64,000 nucleotides of DNA from Favolaschia claudopus (lineage: Eukaryota > Basidiomycota > Agaricomycetes > Agaricales > Mycenaceae). Where the stretch lies: assembly GCA_037176885.1 (NCBI GenBank), contig JAWWNJ010000106.1, forward strand, positions 186,001-250,000, given 5' to 3'. The notes under the pieces are model-generated. The model ran no database searches. It saw only the letters and a list, made by a program, of their open reading frames with translations, and had not been told where the DNA came from. Shown here piece after piece: positions 32,413-43,404 of this stretch; positions within the stretch are counted from its first letter, which is position 1, and the number at the start of each line of letters is the position of its first letter. A program made the position numbers and the translations under genes.

Positions 32413-33264
32413 TCTCCCCTTCACTAAATCTAGACCGTCCCCGGTCTATCGCCAGCACCAAATTCTGTGCTTATTTTGGCTTTAAATCTAGTGGACCGCA
32501 AGGATGACAGCTCCCGCGGACGTCTATTTTTAGACCAACTGCAAACTACTTTCTTGTCCCTTTTTCCTCGAGCGACTTGTTTCTAGTCAAGTCCTCCTGC
32601 ACTACTCGCTAAGACGTTCCGTCTGTTAATTTAGACAGTTGCTTCCGCGGACGCCAATCATTACGGCATATGACGTCATTGACATTTCCTGTCTGAAAAT
32701 CGCAGACAGGGGCTTTTCAGCTCTTGTCCTCAATTTCTTCGACTGGGTCAAAATTTTTCGCTTCTGCTGGTCCAAGCGATAACCTTAATCTTAGGTACGC
32801 TCCTCTTTCCGTGTTATCTTATCATTCGCCGACTTATCACTTCGCCGTGGCCAGCTACTCAATAGAAACAAGAATAGGTTTTCCATCAAACCTAATCTTT
32901 CTTCTAATTACTGCGGCGACTTCTTGCCCAGATTTCTCTCCCTTCTCCAAACTCTCTGGGACTTCTATCAGGGATATTAAATCAAGATCTAATTCAATCC
33001 TCTGACGGCGTGTAAGTCCTTTTGAAAATTTTCTCTAAGTCCGTCTTCACTTATAGGCTGCGGGTACGCCTTCTTAGCGCCCACATTCTTCCTTCCCTTC
33101 CACCACCACCACACACAGTGTCCATTACACCCTGTGGTCTCTTCTTGGTCTCTCTACTTCGTCCAACTTGCGCTCCTCGACGCCTACGTCGTTGAGTAGT
33201 GTCCTCTTTGGTTTCCTTACCACTTCCACTACCCATCGATCCACCTCTGGTGCTCGTCGCCGGC
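32413..33264. other. Spacer between element 1 3' LTR and gene P
   Basis: Contains the polypurine tract (32413-32421, minus strand) and CCGCGG at 32514 and 32645. No gene. Presumed promoter of P on the plus strand; the last part diverges strongly from the matching stretch of copy A. Confidence 0.5.
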
Positions 33265-35065
33265 ATGGTATCCAACAAGTCCACTACTTCGTCGGCCCCG
33301 CCGCGCCGTTCCACGCGCAACTCCTCCATCGCTTCTCCAGCCAGTCGTGGTCCTAAACTCAAGGGTCGAGCGCGCGGGGGTGCTCCACGAGCTGGCCCTG
33401 GTCGTGACAGCGTCCCCGTCCCGTCGGATCCCGTCATTCCCGAGCTTCTCGATGACGACCCCTTGGCTCAGTACTGGGCTCCTTTCGATAACGAAGACGC
33501 TCGTCTCCTGGTCACCTTCTTTGACGATCCGTCGACTGCCACACCCGACGAGGAGCAGCTTAAGGCCATTCACCGTTTGAAGCCCCTACTCGTACGTCGT
33601 TGTGCCGTCATCCTTTATCTCTAACTAACTATTCTTTCACTATCTCAGCTCGACTACCGCAAAGACTTTAATGACATCCCCGACGTCGTCGAGACTTTCC
33701 TTGTCTGTGTCTCCGACGTCCTCAAAGGCATCGCCAAAACCGTGCCCGGTCAAACGGGTCTGATCCCAGCATATCGAGCGATCCGTCCCGCCGCCGAAAC
33801 TCAGCTTCGTCTCTCAGCCAACACCGATACTCTTTGCTTGCCCTCTTCTTTCCAAATTCCGCACCTGGTCCCAGCAGCGCCCGAACTTGAATTCTCCGAC
33901 GAGGACGAACTGAACGTCCCTCCTCTCAAAAAGGCTAAGACCTCTGGAAAGGTTCGTCTGCTTTCTTTCTCATCACCCTTATTATATCTAACTTTCTGCC
34001 AGTCCGTACAGGACATGTTTACACCTTCGCCCGAGCCTGAGTCTGAGGCTCCCGCGGCAACTACGCCGGACCCCGAGCCCATCTCGACTAGGATGCAGCT
34101 CCTCGAGCACTTCCGCGCGCTTCCGCCTGATGGTACGTTTCCTTTTCGTTTTCATTCTTCTACGTCTGATTTGTTTTTTAGGCACCGCTCCGCCACCCGT
34201 GGCCTTACTACAGATTCCTACGGCCATCGTGCAGAGCGTTTCGTCCGGGCCGTGGTTCTCGCCGGAGAACTTTCCGTGCGCTACCTGCGCAGCCCACGGT
34301 CGACCTTGTGTTCGTGCCCGGGGCAGCGAAGTGTGTACGTTCTGTGCCGACAAGCACTATCGCTGCTCCTACACGTCGGACTCCAATCAGCTCCGTCTGC
34401 TCTTCGAGCAGTTGCTTCCTTATTGGAACGTGTCGCCTCACCAGCTTGCCCAACAGTTTACCAACTTGTTGGTGGACACCCACGAGCTGCAGATCCAGGC
34501 AGCTATGTACGCGCGCGCCCTCAAACGCTTCAACCATGGCCACAGCGACGCCGCTTTCCACTTCCAGCGCATCGACGAAGCCCTCGGTAACAATACCTTC
34601 GACGACTTGTTTGAAAACCGTGTCGACGCCCAGACTATCCGGGATATGTACCACAGCGTCTTCATGAAGTCCAATATCATGGACGCCGAACTCCGCGTCC
34701 TGGACGATCACCCAACCACGGGTCCCATTCCTCAGAAAGACGACGACGGCAAAGTGACGGGGCATGTTTATCACCAGCAGGTCTCCAATCGTTTCTCAGT
34801 CGGGCCCCAACCAAAGGACTTTTCTCATCACCCACCGCGGGCGCCGCCTCCTGATCAACGTTTGTTGACGGCTCCTCCGCCTCCTTCTGGTGGTTCGTCT
34901 GTCTCTGCGCCCGCGGGCGGTTCGTCTGGCTCTCGTCCGAAGCCCATCGCAGCTTTTAGCTCTGCCGAGGTTTTCGACAAGCCCAACCCCAAGCCCTCTT
35001 CTGCCCGTCCACCTTCTCCTGATCGCGAGGAGGGTAGCAGCTCGGGAGCTAAACGCAAGCGGTAG
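33265..35065 (+). CDS. Accessory gene P: Zn2Cys6-like protein, 547 aa
   Basis: Exons 33265-33591, 33649-33951, 34003-34132 and 34182-35065 join in frame (1644 nt with stop). The N-terminus is basic and Arg/Ser/Gly-rich. Residues 110-210 form a helical domain, followed by an acidic Pro/Glu linker. C286, C289, C296, C305, C308 and C315 give C-x2-C-x6-C-x8-C-x2-C-x6-C, a Zn2Cys6 spacing in a protein centre rather than at the N-terminus. A helical region follows (FEQLLPYWNVSPHQLAQQF), and the C-terminus is Pro/Ser-rich with a basic end (GAKRKR, likely NLS). An in-frame ATG 66 nt upstream is possible. It is antisense to gag-pol. DNA binding is inferred. P is much more diverged from P' than Q and R are from their partners. 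Confidence 0.85.
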
Positions 35066-36098
35066 GGTGTTGGTGGGAACTCGTCTGTCGGTCGCGCTCG
35101 TTGCTTTTTGTTTCTGTAATATCTACGCCTGCCACATGTAACAGACTATCCTCTTCTAGTCTATAAACTTTCGAAGATATTTTTGCTTTACTAAAGACCA
35201 TTGTTGAATAGCCATAGTATCTCTAGATCCTCCCATAGTTTACCAATGTATAACTATAGGTAGTATAGGATCTCAATCTCACAGTGCCTTGAATGCACTT
35301 TGCTCAAAACAATTTGAACGGTGGGAATAAATAAGTGATTAGATCAGTTTCTGGCTTGAACGGCCATCAACTGTTCATCATCAACTTTTCGGAGATGGCC
35401 TAGTTTTCATTTTGACGAAAATCCACTAAGTCCATTTAATTCCAACTTCAAATCACTGTCTTTTTAATATCTCCTTAACTTCCATCAGAAGTCAATCTTG
35501 ACACTCCCTGACACTTTTCTACAAGTCGTCGGAAAGTCTACTCTAACCAAAATCTCTTTTTCTGGCTCTCCGCGGGCTATTTTTAGCACAGTTTAACTTT
35601 CTCTCTTTCAAGTACCTCTGAACGTATACTTAAAGTAGAGCTCTGTACTCCCGCATGTATATCCCACAAGCCTCTTGCTTAATAGAATAACCACTATCAT
35701 CCCTAACTGCCTCTTAAAATCGATCGTATAGGAACCGATCGACATTATTCAGCCTTAAAACTCTTCCGCAACTTGGCTTTTGCAACGCTCCAGCTCTAAA
35801 TCGTCTAATTTTAGCAAAACGAAATTTCCCTGTCTCTTTATGGGTAAATTTGCAAGGCCCGCGGTGGCGCAATACCCTCCCGCGGTTGTCTGTTGCTCTA
35901 TATTCTCCCCCTCACTAAAGAAAAAAGATGCGTCCTCGCATATTCAATTCAGTTAGAGGTGCAACCAACAGCCTTGGCTCGTTTTTCACGATCGTAGCCG
36001 GCCATTAATAATTTAACCAAGCTTTCCTAGTCAAAACTATAAATTGACTTCTGTTCTCTGCTCATTTCTTCATCGCCTACAGGCCTTCATCGCATGCC
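35066..36098. other. Spacer between P and Q (presumed Q promoter)
   Basis: 1.03 kb without a supportable ORF, conserved with 5608-6648 of copy A. CCGCGG at 35570, 35859 and 35880. A pair of inverted CGATCGTATAGGAACCGATCG-like words lies near 35720. Confidence 0.5.
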
Positions 36099-37795
36099 AT
36101 GGCACCACGTTCTGCGCTCATCGAAGCGTCCAACCTTATCCTTGAAGCTGAACGCGACTTTCAACGGGTCCTCGCCCTCAGAGACTCTCTCCCTGCGGCT
36201 GTCATTCACTCTACGCTCAGCACGTTCGCAGCCGCGGCGGTTCGTCCATATTTTTGCATGCCCAAACGCTTTCCGCGCTGACTCTGTCTATTTTTAGTCG
36301 GACTTCAAACTATTCGCTCAGTCCCTTCAGCACCCCTCCAACGAGAAGGTCGTCAATGCTCTTACTGCCGCCTCCAACGCTATGAGGGACGAGTACAAGA
36401 TCTCCAAGTTCAAGATCCCTACTTCCCAGCTTGGCGCTATCGACCGCATGCTCAACAACTACCACAACGCCAAGAATAGCAAGCGCGACAAGGCCGCGGC
36501 AGCCATCAAGGGCCACCGTGCTAAGGCTCAAGTTCAACACGTGCTTTCTCGTGTTCGTCGCATGCCTCCTGGTCCTGAACTGTCCTCTATAATGCAGGGT
36601 AAGTCTGTTGAAGTCATCGACGATTCCGGGGACGACGACTCCGCGGAGGAAGCTTCCGTCGCTGATCAGGTATTCCTCAGACGTTACGAAGATTATCTAT
36701 GGTATTAACCAACTCCAGATGGATCTCGACAAGGACGAAGGTAGAATCAACCCTCTCTATATCGCTGCCATGGGAGCCAACTATCGCGCAGGAGGCTCCT
36801 CTTTGCCCCCTGGTCTCTCCTTCCAGAAGAATAGTGCTCTCAAGGTCAAGAACGACACTGTGCGTCTATTTTTATCCTTCTGCACTTTCCTCTTCATTCA
36901 CCCAGATTTCCGTTTGTTCGTCTTGCTCTTCTCACCAGCACGGCCAGGACAACTGCCCTGTCAAACCCAAGGACGGTATCCCTGCCGGTAAGGCTCCTCA
37001 AGACGACGGCAAATCCGTGCGCATCATTGACGATCCCGTTCCAGAGGACATGTTCAAAAATGTTCGTAAAGTTCCTGTGCGTTCGCCTTTTCACTTTGTT
37101 CTATTTTTATAACATCGTTTTATTAGGGCAAAGGCCCCAAGGCGAAGAACTCCGACACATCCTCCACTTGTCCTGACGAGGACGAGAAGGTACGTAACCC
37201 ATATCCCACGGTTGAATTCTCGCTTAACGTTCATCAATTGTTGTAGATGGCGCCCGCGGAACCACTTATGGTGCGTGAAATATTCGTCAACTCTGTTTCT
37301 CTGCTTAATTCTCGCTCATAGCCTGCTTTGTCGTTGAACCCTGTGTCCAACCGCAGCAACAAGCGTGCCCGTACCGAACCGGATGACGTCGACCTCGACT
37401 ACGAGCCCAAAGTCCCTGGTACGAGTTCATCTTCTCCTTGATCTAATTTCGTCTAAATTTTATTATAGACTCCATGGACAAGGACCTCATCGCCATCATG
37501 CATTCGGACGATGTCAACAAGACCTGGAAGGTTTCTCAGAACCTACTCAAGCACTTGGACGCGCAAGGTTTCAAGGCTCGTGAGCGCTACCTCCGCCGCA
37601 ACATGGCCGCTGCTTCCTTCAAGTATCGCTACTGGCTTCGCGCCTACGAGGAGATGGATGACCAGCTCGAGCAGCTCATGAAGATCCATCACGCCGACAA
37701 CGAGGATCCCATTATGCGTCCCGCTAGTTCCGCGGTATGTCTCTGCGTTTATTTTTATAGCTCTCCAGTTAAACCTTTCCGCCTTCTAGACTTGA
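36099..37795 (+). CDS. Accessory gene Q: CCHC zinc-knuckle protein, 426 aa
   Basis: Exons 36099-36239, 36298-36669, 36719-36859, 36906-37076, 37127-37189, 37247-37270, 37322-37418, 37469-37734 and a probable last exon 37790-37795. The N-terminal ~170 residues are helical and basic (GHRAKAQVQHVLSRVRR). C222, C225, H230 and C235 make a CCHC knuckle like that of Gag nucleocapsids. An acidic linker and then a C-terminal helical domain follow (residues about 335-425, RERYLRRNMAAASFKYRYWL). If the last intron is not spliced, the frame runs to 37839. No known family recognised; a second nucleic-acid-binding, Gag-like protein is one reading. Nearly the same as Q' in copy A, so under constraint. Confidence 0.8.
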
Positions 37796-38380
37796 TCGTC
37801 CTTCCGCGGCCTATATACCTATGTGCCTTCGCTCTTTAGACACATAAACCGTCGACTCTCAGTGTTCCCTATCGTATCGTCGTGCGTTCAACCGCACATA
37901 TTTGCTGTTCAACCAGCAACTGTCCAAATCCCCGGGTGTCTCGTATATACTTAGCAGTGCTTGCAATACAATTGTTTTGTCAAGCCAACTTCGTCCGATT
38001 TCCCGCAGTATCTTGGACATCTCAGGAGTGGTAAGACTCTTTTTCCGCGCTCAGAATTCCAAAAATAGAACTCCAATCGTCCCGTCCTACTCCAACTTCT
38101 CAAGTACTTCAAGCCGCCGCGGAAGCCTTTTTGTGAACGACTCCATTGCCGTGACCGCCTACATGCTCCTTGAAGCCCTTATTCCACTGGATATTTTGCG
38201 CCTCTAAGTCTCGGCAAGCCTAGACTTCAAGTCTCACCCCTTTACTTTCCTCCGTCCCGCTTATGATCAATACAAAATCTGATTCAGATAATCACAGGCA
38301 AGACATCTCCTCAGCAGTGTTTACTATTTAAACAGTGCCTCATAGGAACGTCTTCTCCCATAATATTCTTTTCTCTTTGC
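37796..38380. other. Spacer between Q and R
   Basis: 585 bp, no gene supported. CCGCGG at 37804 and 38117. The matching position in copy A (near 38023 here) is where the CACTA-like transposon inserted. Presumed R promoter on the right side. Confidence 0.45.
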
Positions 38381-39124
38381 ATGAGCATCCACGGCTTAGA
38401 CGACGAAGAGAACGACGACTACTACGATTATCTCTACGACAGCCCCGACGAAATGGATCCTGCCGCAGTCCTCGCAGCCTTCGCACGCGATATCATAGTC
38501 CCTGTCAGCGAGATCCTTCCCAAGTTTCAAGCTGCCATCTATCTTATGGAAGATAATAAGGTGCGTCCTTAGTACTTTTTACTCTCAACTTTGACTGATC
38601 TATTTTTATCACCAGCCGACTGAACAGTGCTCTTGCTGCGCCAAGAAACACAACGTCGAGCCTTGCGCTCCTACTAGTTGGGGTCCTCCTTGCCACAACT
38701 GTCTTATTCAATTCCATCCTTGCGACTTCACCAGCAAGGACAAGATGATCGAGAGTTGGAAGAAGCGCGGAGGTCCTGGTGCGTCCATTTATAGATGTCC
38801 AGACTTATCCCTCGCTAATCCTCCCCTTCAGCTATCATCTTCGGTCGCAGCACCGTCGACCTGGAGACCATGCTTAACCAGCTTGACGAAGCTTTCGCCT
38901 ACCACCATGAGTTTTCCATCAAGGCTCGCAAGGCCCAGTTCATCAAAGCGGTCAACAAGATCGATGATCTTCATGAACTCGCCTATATGCGCAAGGAACT
39001 CATCCTTCACGGCTACGACAACTCCGCTCTCGGCTTCGTCGAGCTTCGTATGTCCAAGCTCCTTCCTCCTGGCATCTCCATTCACTCCGTCGAATCGCCT
39101 GACAAGTACGATTTCCCATTTTAA
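38381..39124 (+). CDS. Accessory gene R: six-cysteine cluster protein, 211 aa
   Basis: Exons 38381-38560, 38616-38778 and 38832-39124 (636 nt with stop). An acidic N-terminus is followed by C65, C68, C77, C86, C89 and C96 (C-x2-C-x8-C-x8-C-x2-C-x6-C, plus an extra C67), then a helical C-terminal half (LNQLDEAFAYHHEF onward) suited to dimerisation. The layout cluster-then-helix is the same as in the C-terminal half of the element 2 accessory protein, suggesting a shared origin. The stop lies 56 bp from the pol stop on the opposite strand. The product is probably nuclear, by inference; no signal peptide or membrane segment. Confidence 0.8.
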
Positions 39125-39180
39125 TCCTTCCGCGGAGAAGTTCTAATTTAAGATTACAGAGGCGCATACCACCACAATCT

Positions 39181-42100
39181 TTAATGCTTCCTGCGTTTGG
39201 ACCGTCTAGGACCAACCGACTCTTTTGGTTCATCGTCCGACTCTGCTTCATCATCATCGTTTCCAGTCTCCGATTCTGAGGACTCAGCCTTTTCGAAGTC
39301 TTCAGGTGTTACCCTTATATTTACTTTATCGAAGGCTAGATCCTTTATCTTCTTTGAGCTGCGCTCCTTCGTCTTTTCCCCTTCCGCGGGAATATCGTCC
39401 ACTAGCTTTTCGAGTGTCTCCGTAGATACATCAATAAACTTTTGGATGTTGAGCGGAATTTGCATTCGGCGACGCGCTAAGTATGGAACCACACGCCCCG
39501 CGGCTATCCTGTCATGGAATAACGCGCCGTTCATTTCAGCTAGGATATACGCTCCTCCCTTGGTACGTCTTATAACAACCATTGGCCCAAGGTATCTCCC
39601 CTTCTGATCCATCTTAGAGTTCAGAGATTTCTCTACTTCAGTATGGCGCACTAGAACCAGATCTCCCGGTTTGAAATCATAGTTTTTAATCGTATGTTCA
39701 TTGTACCGTTCGAGTTTACGGACTTGAACCATTTTAGCATGATCTACACGCTTTCTCATGTGTTCAACATGGGCAACATGCTTTGCTAAAGCTCTGGCTC
39801 TTAGCCCTATCAGTTCCGCGGTCGTCAACACTCGACCTGGTATTTCAACCAACCAAGTAGCTTCCTCAATATCCAACGGTAGAATTGGATGCGCTCCAGT
39901 GACCGCAAAATAAGGTGAACAACCTAATCCTTTTCTAACCGTAACTCTGTCTGACCAAAGCATAACATGGAAGAACCAGAACCATTTAGACGGGTTCTTG
40001 CCAGTCGCTTTGAACAATGCCTGACGCATTTGGAAGTGTCCGCTTTCAATCTTCCCGTTCGCTTGAGAGTTGTACGGTGAAATCTGAATATTTGGTATTC
40101 CGTATTTCTGTTTCAACCATTCCACAGCTTTCTTGAACTGCCCCGCATTATCCGTAACAATCTGCTTTGGGCAACCCCAACGGCAAATTATCTCTTCAAA
40201 TAGGAACATTCCAATTGCGTGAGCCGTGTCTCTCACAAGCGGTCTCGCTTCTAACCAAGAACTCAACGAGTCCCTAGCATCAACTACTAGTCCACATTTA
40301 TTGGACACTTGCCCCATCACCATTACATCGGTATGGATGACCTGAAATAGACTTGGAGTATGGGTCAAAACTGGCGGGACTTTCAACAGTGTATGTTGTC
40401 GGTTTTGGCAAGCGTCGCAAGACGCAATGTACCAAAATACATCTGCTTCTATTCCTGGCCACCAGAATCGCAGCGTAATCAATTCTCTAGTTGCATAACT
40501 TCCGCGGTGACCCAGACTGTCGTGAGCAGCCTTCATCATGTACATGCGGTGTTCCTTGTCAACAACTAATTGATTCGCAGTGCCAAAAGATTTCTTATAC
40601 ATCCTCCCCCCTTTCAAAAAGAAATGTGAGGCGAAGCGCATAAAACTTCTATACTCTGCATCATCATTCATTCCCGCGGGCCTTTTCATAGGGTCCGCTA
40701 GCCATTCCTTTACCAATGGTAATTTAGCATCTCGCTTTTTCATCCAATCCGAACGATGCTCTTCATCGTAAGGCTCTCGCTTCGACTCATCCCATTTCAA
40801 TTCTAAATTTGGAATCAGAGGCTCCGTCATTAAAATATACTCCGGGATCTGCTTATTCTCCTTCGAGTACGCTTCTCTGCGTGCTCTCGCCAGATTAGCT
40901 TCAGTCATTCTGGCACTCTCGCAATCACGTTGGAAATCTTCCATACAAACTGCATCAACGTCCACAATCTCTGGCTGTTCCTCTTCCGACTGGAAATATC
41001 CACCTCTGGTATCAATAAGGTGTTTAAAGTCCTCAAATTCCAACGGCTGAGGGCCTTCCGCGGAAACGTCCTCATGGTCCTCGGGAGGTTCATTTTGGTC
41101 ATAACCCTCTTCCGAATTTTTGAATTGTTCATCCCCAGGGAAAGGATCTCTCCTTGATAACCCGTCGGGTGCAAACTTTTCACCAGGGACATGCTTCAGC
41201 TTAAAATGGAACATCAAGATCTTTTCAATCCAGCGGTTAATCGTGGCGTTGGGGCCCATTCCAGGGTTTTTCAACATGCCCTTGATGTATAACGCGTCGG
41301 TTTCAACCACAAGCTTCCTTGCTCCGAAAATCCAATAATACATGGCCTCTAGAGCTCTCATCAACCCATACAATTCTCGTTTAGGTTGCGAATAGTTCGC
41401 CTCGGTCTTCCCTAACGTTATACTCGCAAATCGTGCAAAGTATTTCTTCTTAGGATCATCTGGGTCTAGCTGGTAGATAATAATTCCCACAGCTCTCCAT
41501 GACGTATCCACTTGAATTACTATGTCCGAATCCCAGTCGTACCGCAGGGGTTTTAGAGCTGGGCAGTTTTTCAACCTTTCTCTAATTTTGGCCTGTGCCT
41601 CATCACAGTCCGCGGTCCACACAAAGGGAACGTCCTTCTTCGTCAGCTCATTGATAGGTGCAACAATGTCGCCGTACCCTTCAATAAAGCTCCTCAGAAC
41701 ACCAACGGTGCCCAGGTACGCCTTCACTTGCGTGAAAGAGTCACAGGGACCCCAGTTATTAATAACGTCCACCCTTTTAGGATCAGGAATTCTTCCGCGG
41801 TAAGAGCAAATATGCCCTACAACTTCAAACTCATCCGCACAGAGGACCAACTTCTTCCCTGAAAAAGTTCCTCCTGCATAAGCCATTCTAGTCACAACTC
41901 GATTTAAATTCTCGAGATGCTCCCAGATAAATCTTCTAATTCCAGGATTCGCAGCAATCCTTTCCCAGTCGCCATCTTTTGTCTCGTACCTCGTAGGTCC
42001 CCCGCGGACAGGTACATCGTCTATGTAAGGGATTGTTACATGCGGCATTTCATCTCTCAAGATGGTACAAACGTCCTCGTGAAACACGGGAACAGAATTG

Positions 42101-43404
42101 GTCCATCCCATCGGTAATTTTACTAACCTCAGTGCCCCAAACGGCGTCTGGAAGGTCGTATAATCCCTTGAAGATTCCGCTAAGTCCCTGTTATCATATC
42201 CGACAAACATATCCAACGAAGCTCCGCACGCTCGACCAGCAAAATGTTCTGCTAGCTTCTCCGTGGCTGGAGGTACCCCAGAGTGTTGAATTGTAACCTC
42301 ATTCAACCTCTCTAACGCGTGTACAATTCTCAATGACTTTCCATCTTTCTTTATCACCGCAAAAATAGGTGACCTGTAGGACGAGTTGGATGGTTCATAC
42401 ACCCCAGCATCTAATTTTGACTTGATGATGCGGCAGAACTCTTCAAAATGTCCAGGTGGAATTGGAATTTGCGAACATACCCATGGTGTATGTGGTACCA
42501 CAGGCATATCAACGGGCGGAAAATATTCATGTTTGAATTGCCCTCGCTCATCCTCTTCCCAGGCGAAATGCTCGTTATGCAACATCATAAAATGATGAAG
42601 CAACTTCATCTCTTCAGGCAATAAGAACCCAGTGTTATGAGTCTTTTCAAATGCCTCCATTCGCTCCGCGGTATATCTTCCTACTGGGTGAATCTCAGGA
42701 ATATCCGTTTCTATTTTTGGCATATCCTTCAAAGGATCCCCCGTGATATTCCGCACGATCCTGAACTTCTCATCCACTTTTCCAAGGATAGGCTTAATCT
42801 TTTCCGCGACCGGTTTGTACTTCTTAGTAGCAAATACGCGCTGTTTTCCCATAGAGATGCCCAAATTTCCAAAAATAAATTGCTCTCTTGGTACTTCCGG
42901 CACCGGTACTTCAAAATTCAGCTTCCCCTTCGCAGCAGGGACTGTCTTAGCTCCCTCTGCCTTCGAAGTCTTCTTAGACTTCTTCTTCTTCTTTTTCTTC
43001 TTGTATTTTCGCTTTCTACGGTTCACTTTCGGCGCACGGTCCGCCGCCTCCGCGGAACTATCTTGATTATCATTCACGCGGGAATCTCGCTCCATGTAGG
43101 CAAACGCAGACTTAGCCGAGTTATCACCCGGATTAGGTGCATGCTTTCCACGGTTCGATTTTCTCGGGCTTCCCGGGCTTCCAGATTCCGTGAACAAGAA
43201 GACATCTGTGCCTTTATCTTTCTCTACCTGTCCCGCGTATTGATTTAACAATACACTGGCATTCTCATCTCCTGCAAATGCGTCTCTAGACGCCAATAAA
43301 TATGCCATCGTCCTGTCATCCTGTGTAACAACATCCCCGTCTTTCGGTAAACCATATCCTGTGCACACCAACTCCCCATGGTCGTTGTACTCAAACGCGG
43401 CCAT
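39181..43404 (-). CDS. pol: Pol (element 1): RT, RNase H, integrase, 1407 aa
   Basis: Starts at an ATG that overlaps the protease stop as TAATG (43406-43402). An N-terminal region with a long Lys run (KKKKKKKSKK) precedes RT with YIDD (YIDDVPVRGG) and the LPMGWTNSVPVF block. RNase H has DTSWRAVGI and ETDALYIKGML. Integrase has an HHCC finger (HDSLGHRG ... CDACQ) and DDE residues in HTDVMVMG, VTDNAGQF and GKIESGHF with 34 residues between the last two, then GPMVVIRRT in a GPY/F-like module and a basic tail. Uninterrupted, so probably active. No chromodomain seen. Confidence 0.95.
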   Translation of the reverse strand: MAAFEYNDHGELVCTGYGLPKDGDVVTQDDRTMAYLLASRDAFAGDENASVLLNQYAGQVEKDKGTDVFLFTESGSPGSPRKSNRGKHAPNPGDNSAKSAFAYMERDSRVNDNQDSSAEAADRAPKVNRRKRKYKKKKKKKKSKKTSKAEGAKTVPAAKGKLNFEVPVPEVPREQFIFGNLGISMGKQRVFATKKYKPVAEKIKPILGKVDEKFRIVRNITGDPLKDMPKIETDIPEIHPVGRYTAERMEAFEKTHNTGFLLPEEMKLLHHFMMLHNEHFAWEEDERGQFKHEYFPPVDMPVVPHTPWVCSQIPIPPGHFEEFCRIIKSKLDAGVYEPSNSSYRSPIFAVIKKDGKSLRIVHALERLNEVTIQHSGVPPATEKLAEHFAGRACGASLDMFVGYDNRDLAESSRDYTTFQTPFGALRLVKLPMGWTNSVPVFHEDVCTILRDEMPHVTIPYIDDVPVRGGPTRYETKDGDWERIAANPGIRRFIWEHLENLNRVVTRMAYAGGTFSGKKLVLCADEFEVVGHICSYRGRIPDPKRVDVINNWGPCDSFTQVKAYLGTVGVLRSFIEGYGDIVAPINELTKKDVPFVWTADCDEAQAKIRERLKNCPALKPLRYDWDSDIVIQVDTSWRAVGIIIYQLDPDDPKKKYFARFASITLGKTEANYSQPKRELYGLMRALEAMYYWIFGARKLVVETDALYIKGMLKNPGMGPNATINRWIEKILMFHFKLKHVPGEKFAPDGLSRRDPFPGDEQFKNSEEGYDQNEPPEDHEDVSAEGPQPLEFEDFKHLIDTRGGYFQSEEEQPEIVDVDAVCMEDFQRDCESARMTEANLARARREAYSKENKQIPEYILMTEPLIPNLELKWDESKREPYDEEHRSDWMKKRDAKLPLVKEWLADPMKRPAGMNDDAEYRSFMRFASHFFLKGGRMYKKSFGTANQLVVDKEHRMYMMKAAHDSLGHRGSYATRELITLRFWWPGIEADVFWYIASCDACQNRQHTLLKVPPVLTHTPSLFQVIHTDVMVMGQVSNKCGLVVDARDSLSSWLEARPLVRDTAHAIGMFLFEEIICRWGCPKQIVTDNAGQFKKAVEWLKQKYGIPNIQISPYNSQANGKIESGHFQMRQALFKATGKNPSKWFWFFHVMLWSDRVTVRKGLGCSPYFAVTGAHPILPLDIEEATWLVEIPGRVLTTAELIGLRARALAKHVAHVEHMRKRVDHAKMVQVRKLERYNEHTIKNYDFKPGDLVLVRHTEVEKSLNSKMDQKGRYLGPMVVIRRTKGGAYILAEMNGALFHDRIAAGRVVPYLARRRMQIPLNIQKFIDVSTETLEKLVDDIPAEGEKTKERSSKKIKDLAFDKVNIRVTPEDFEKAESSESETGNDDDEAESDDEPKESVGPRRSKRRKH

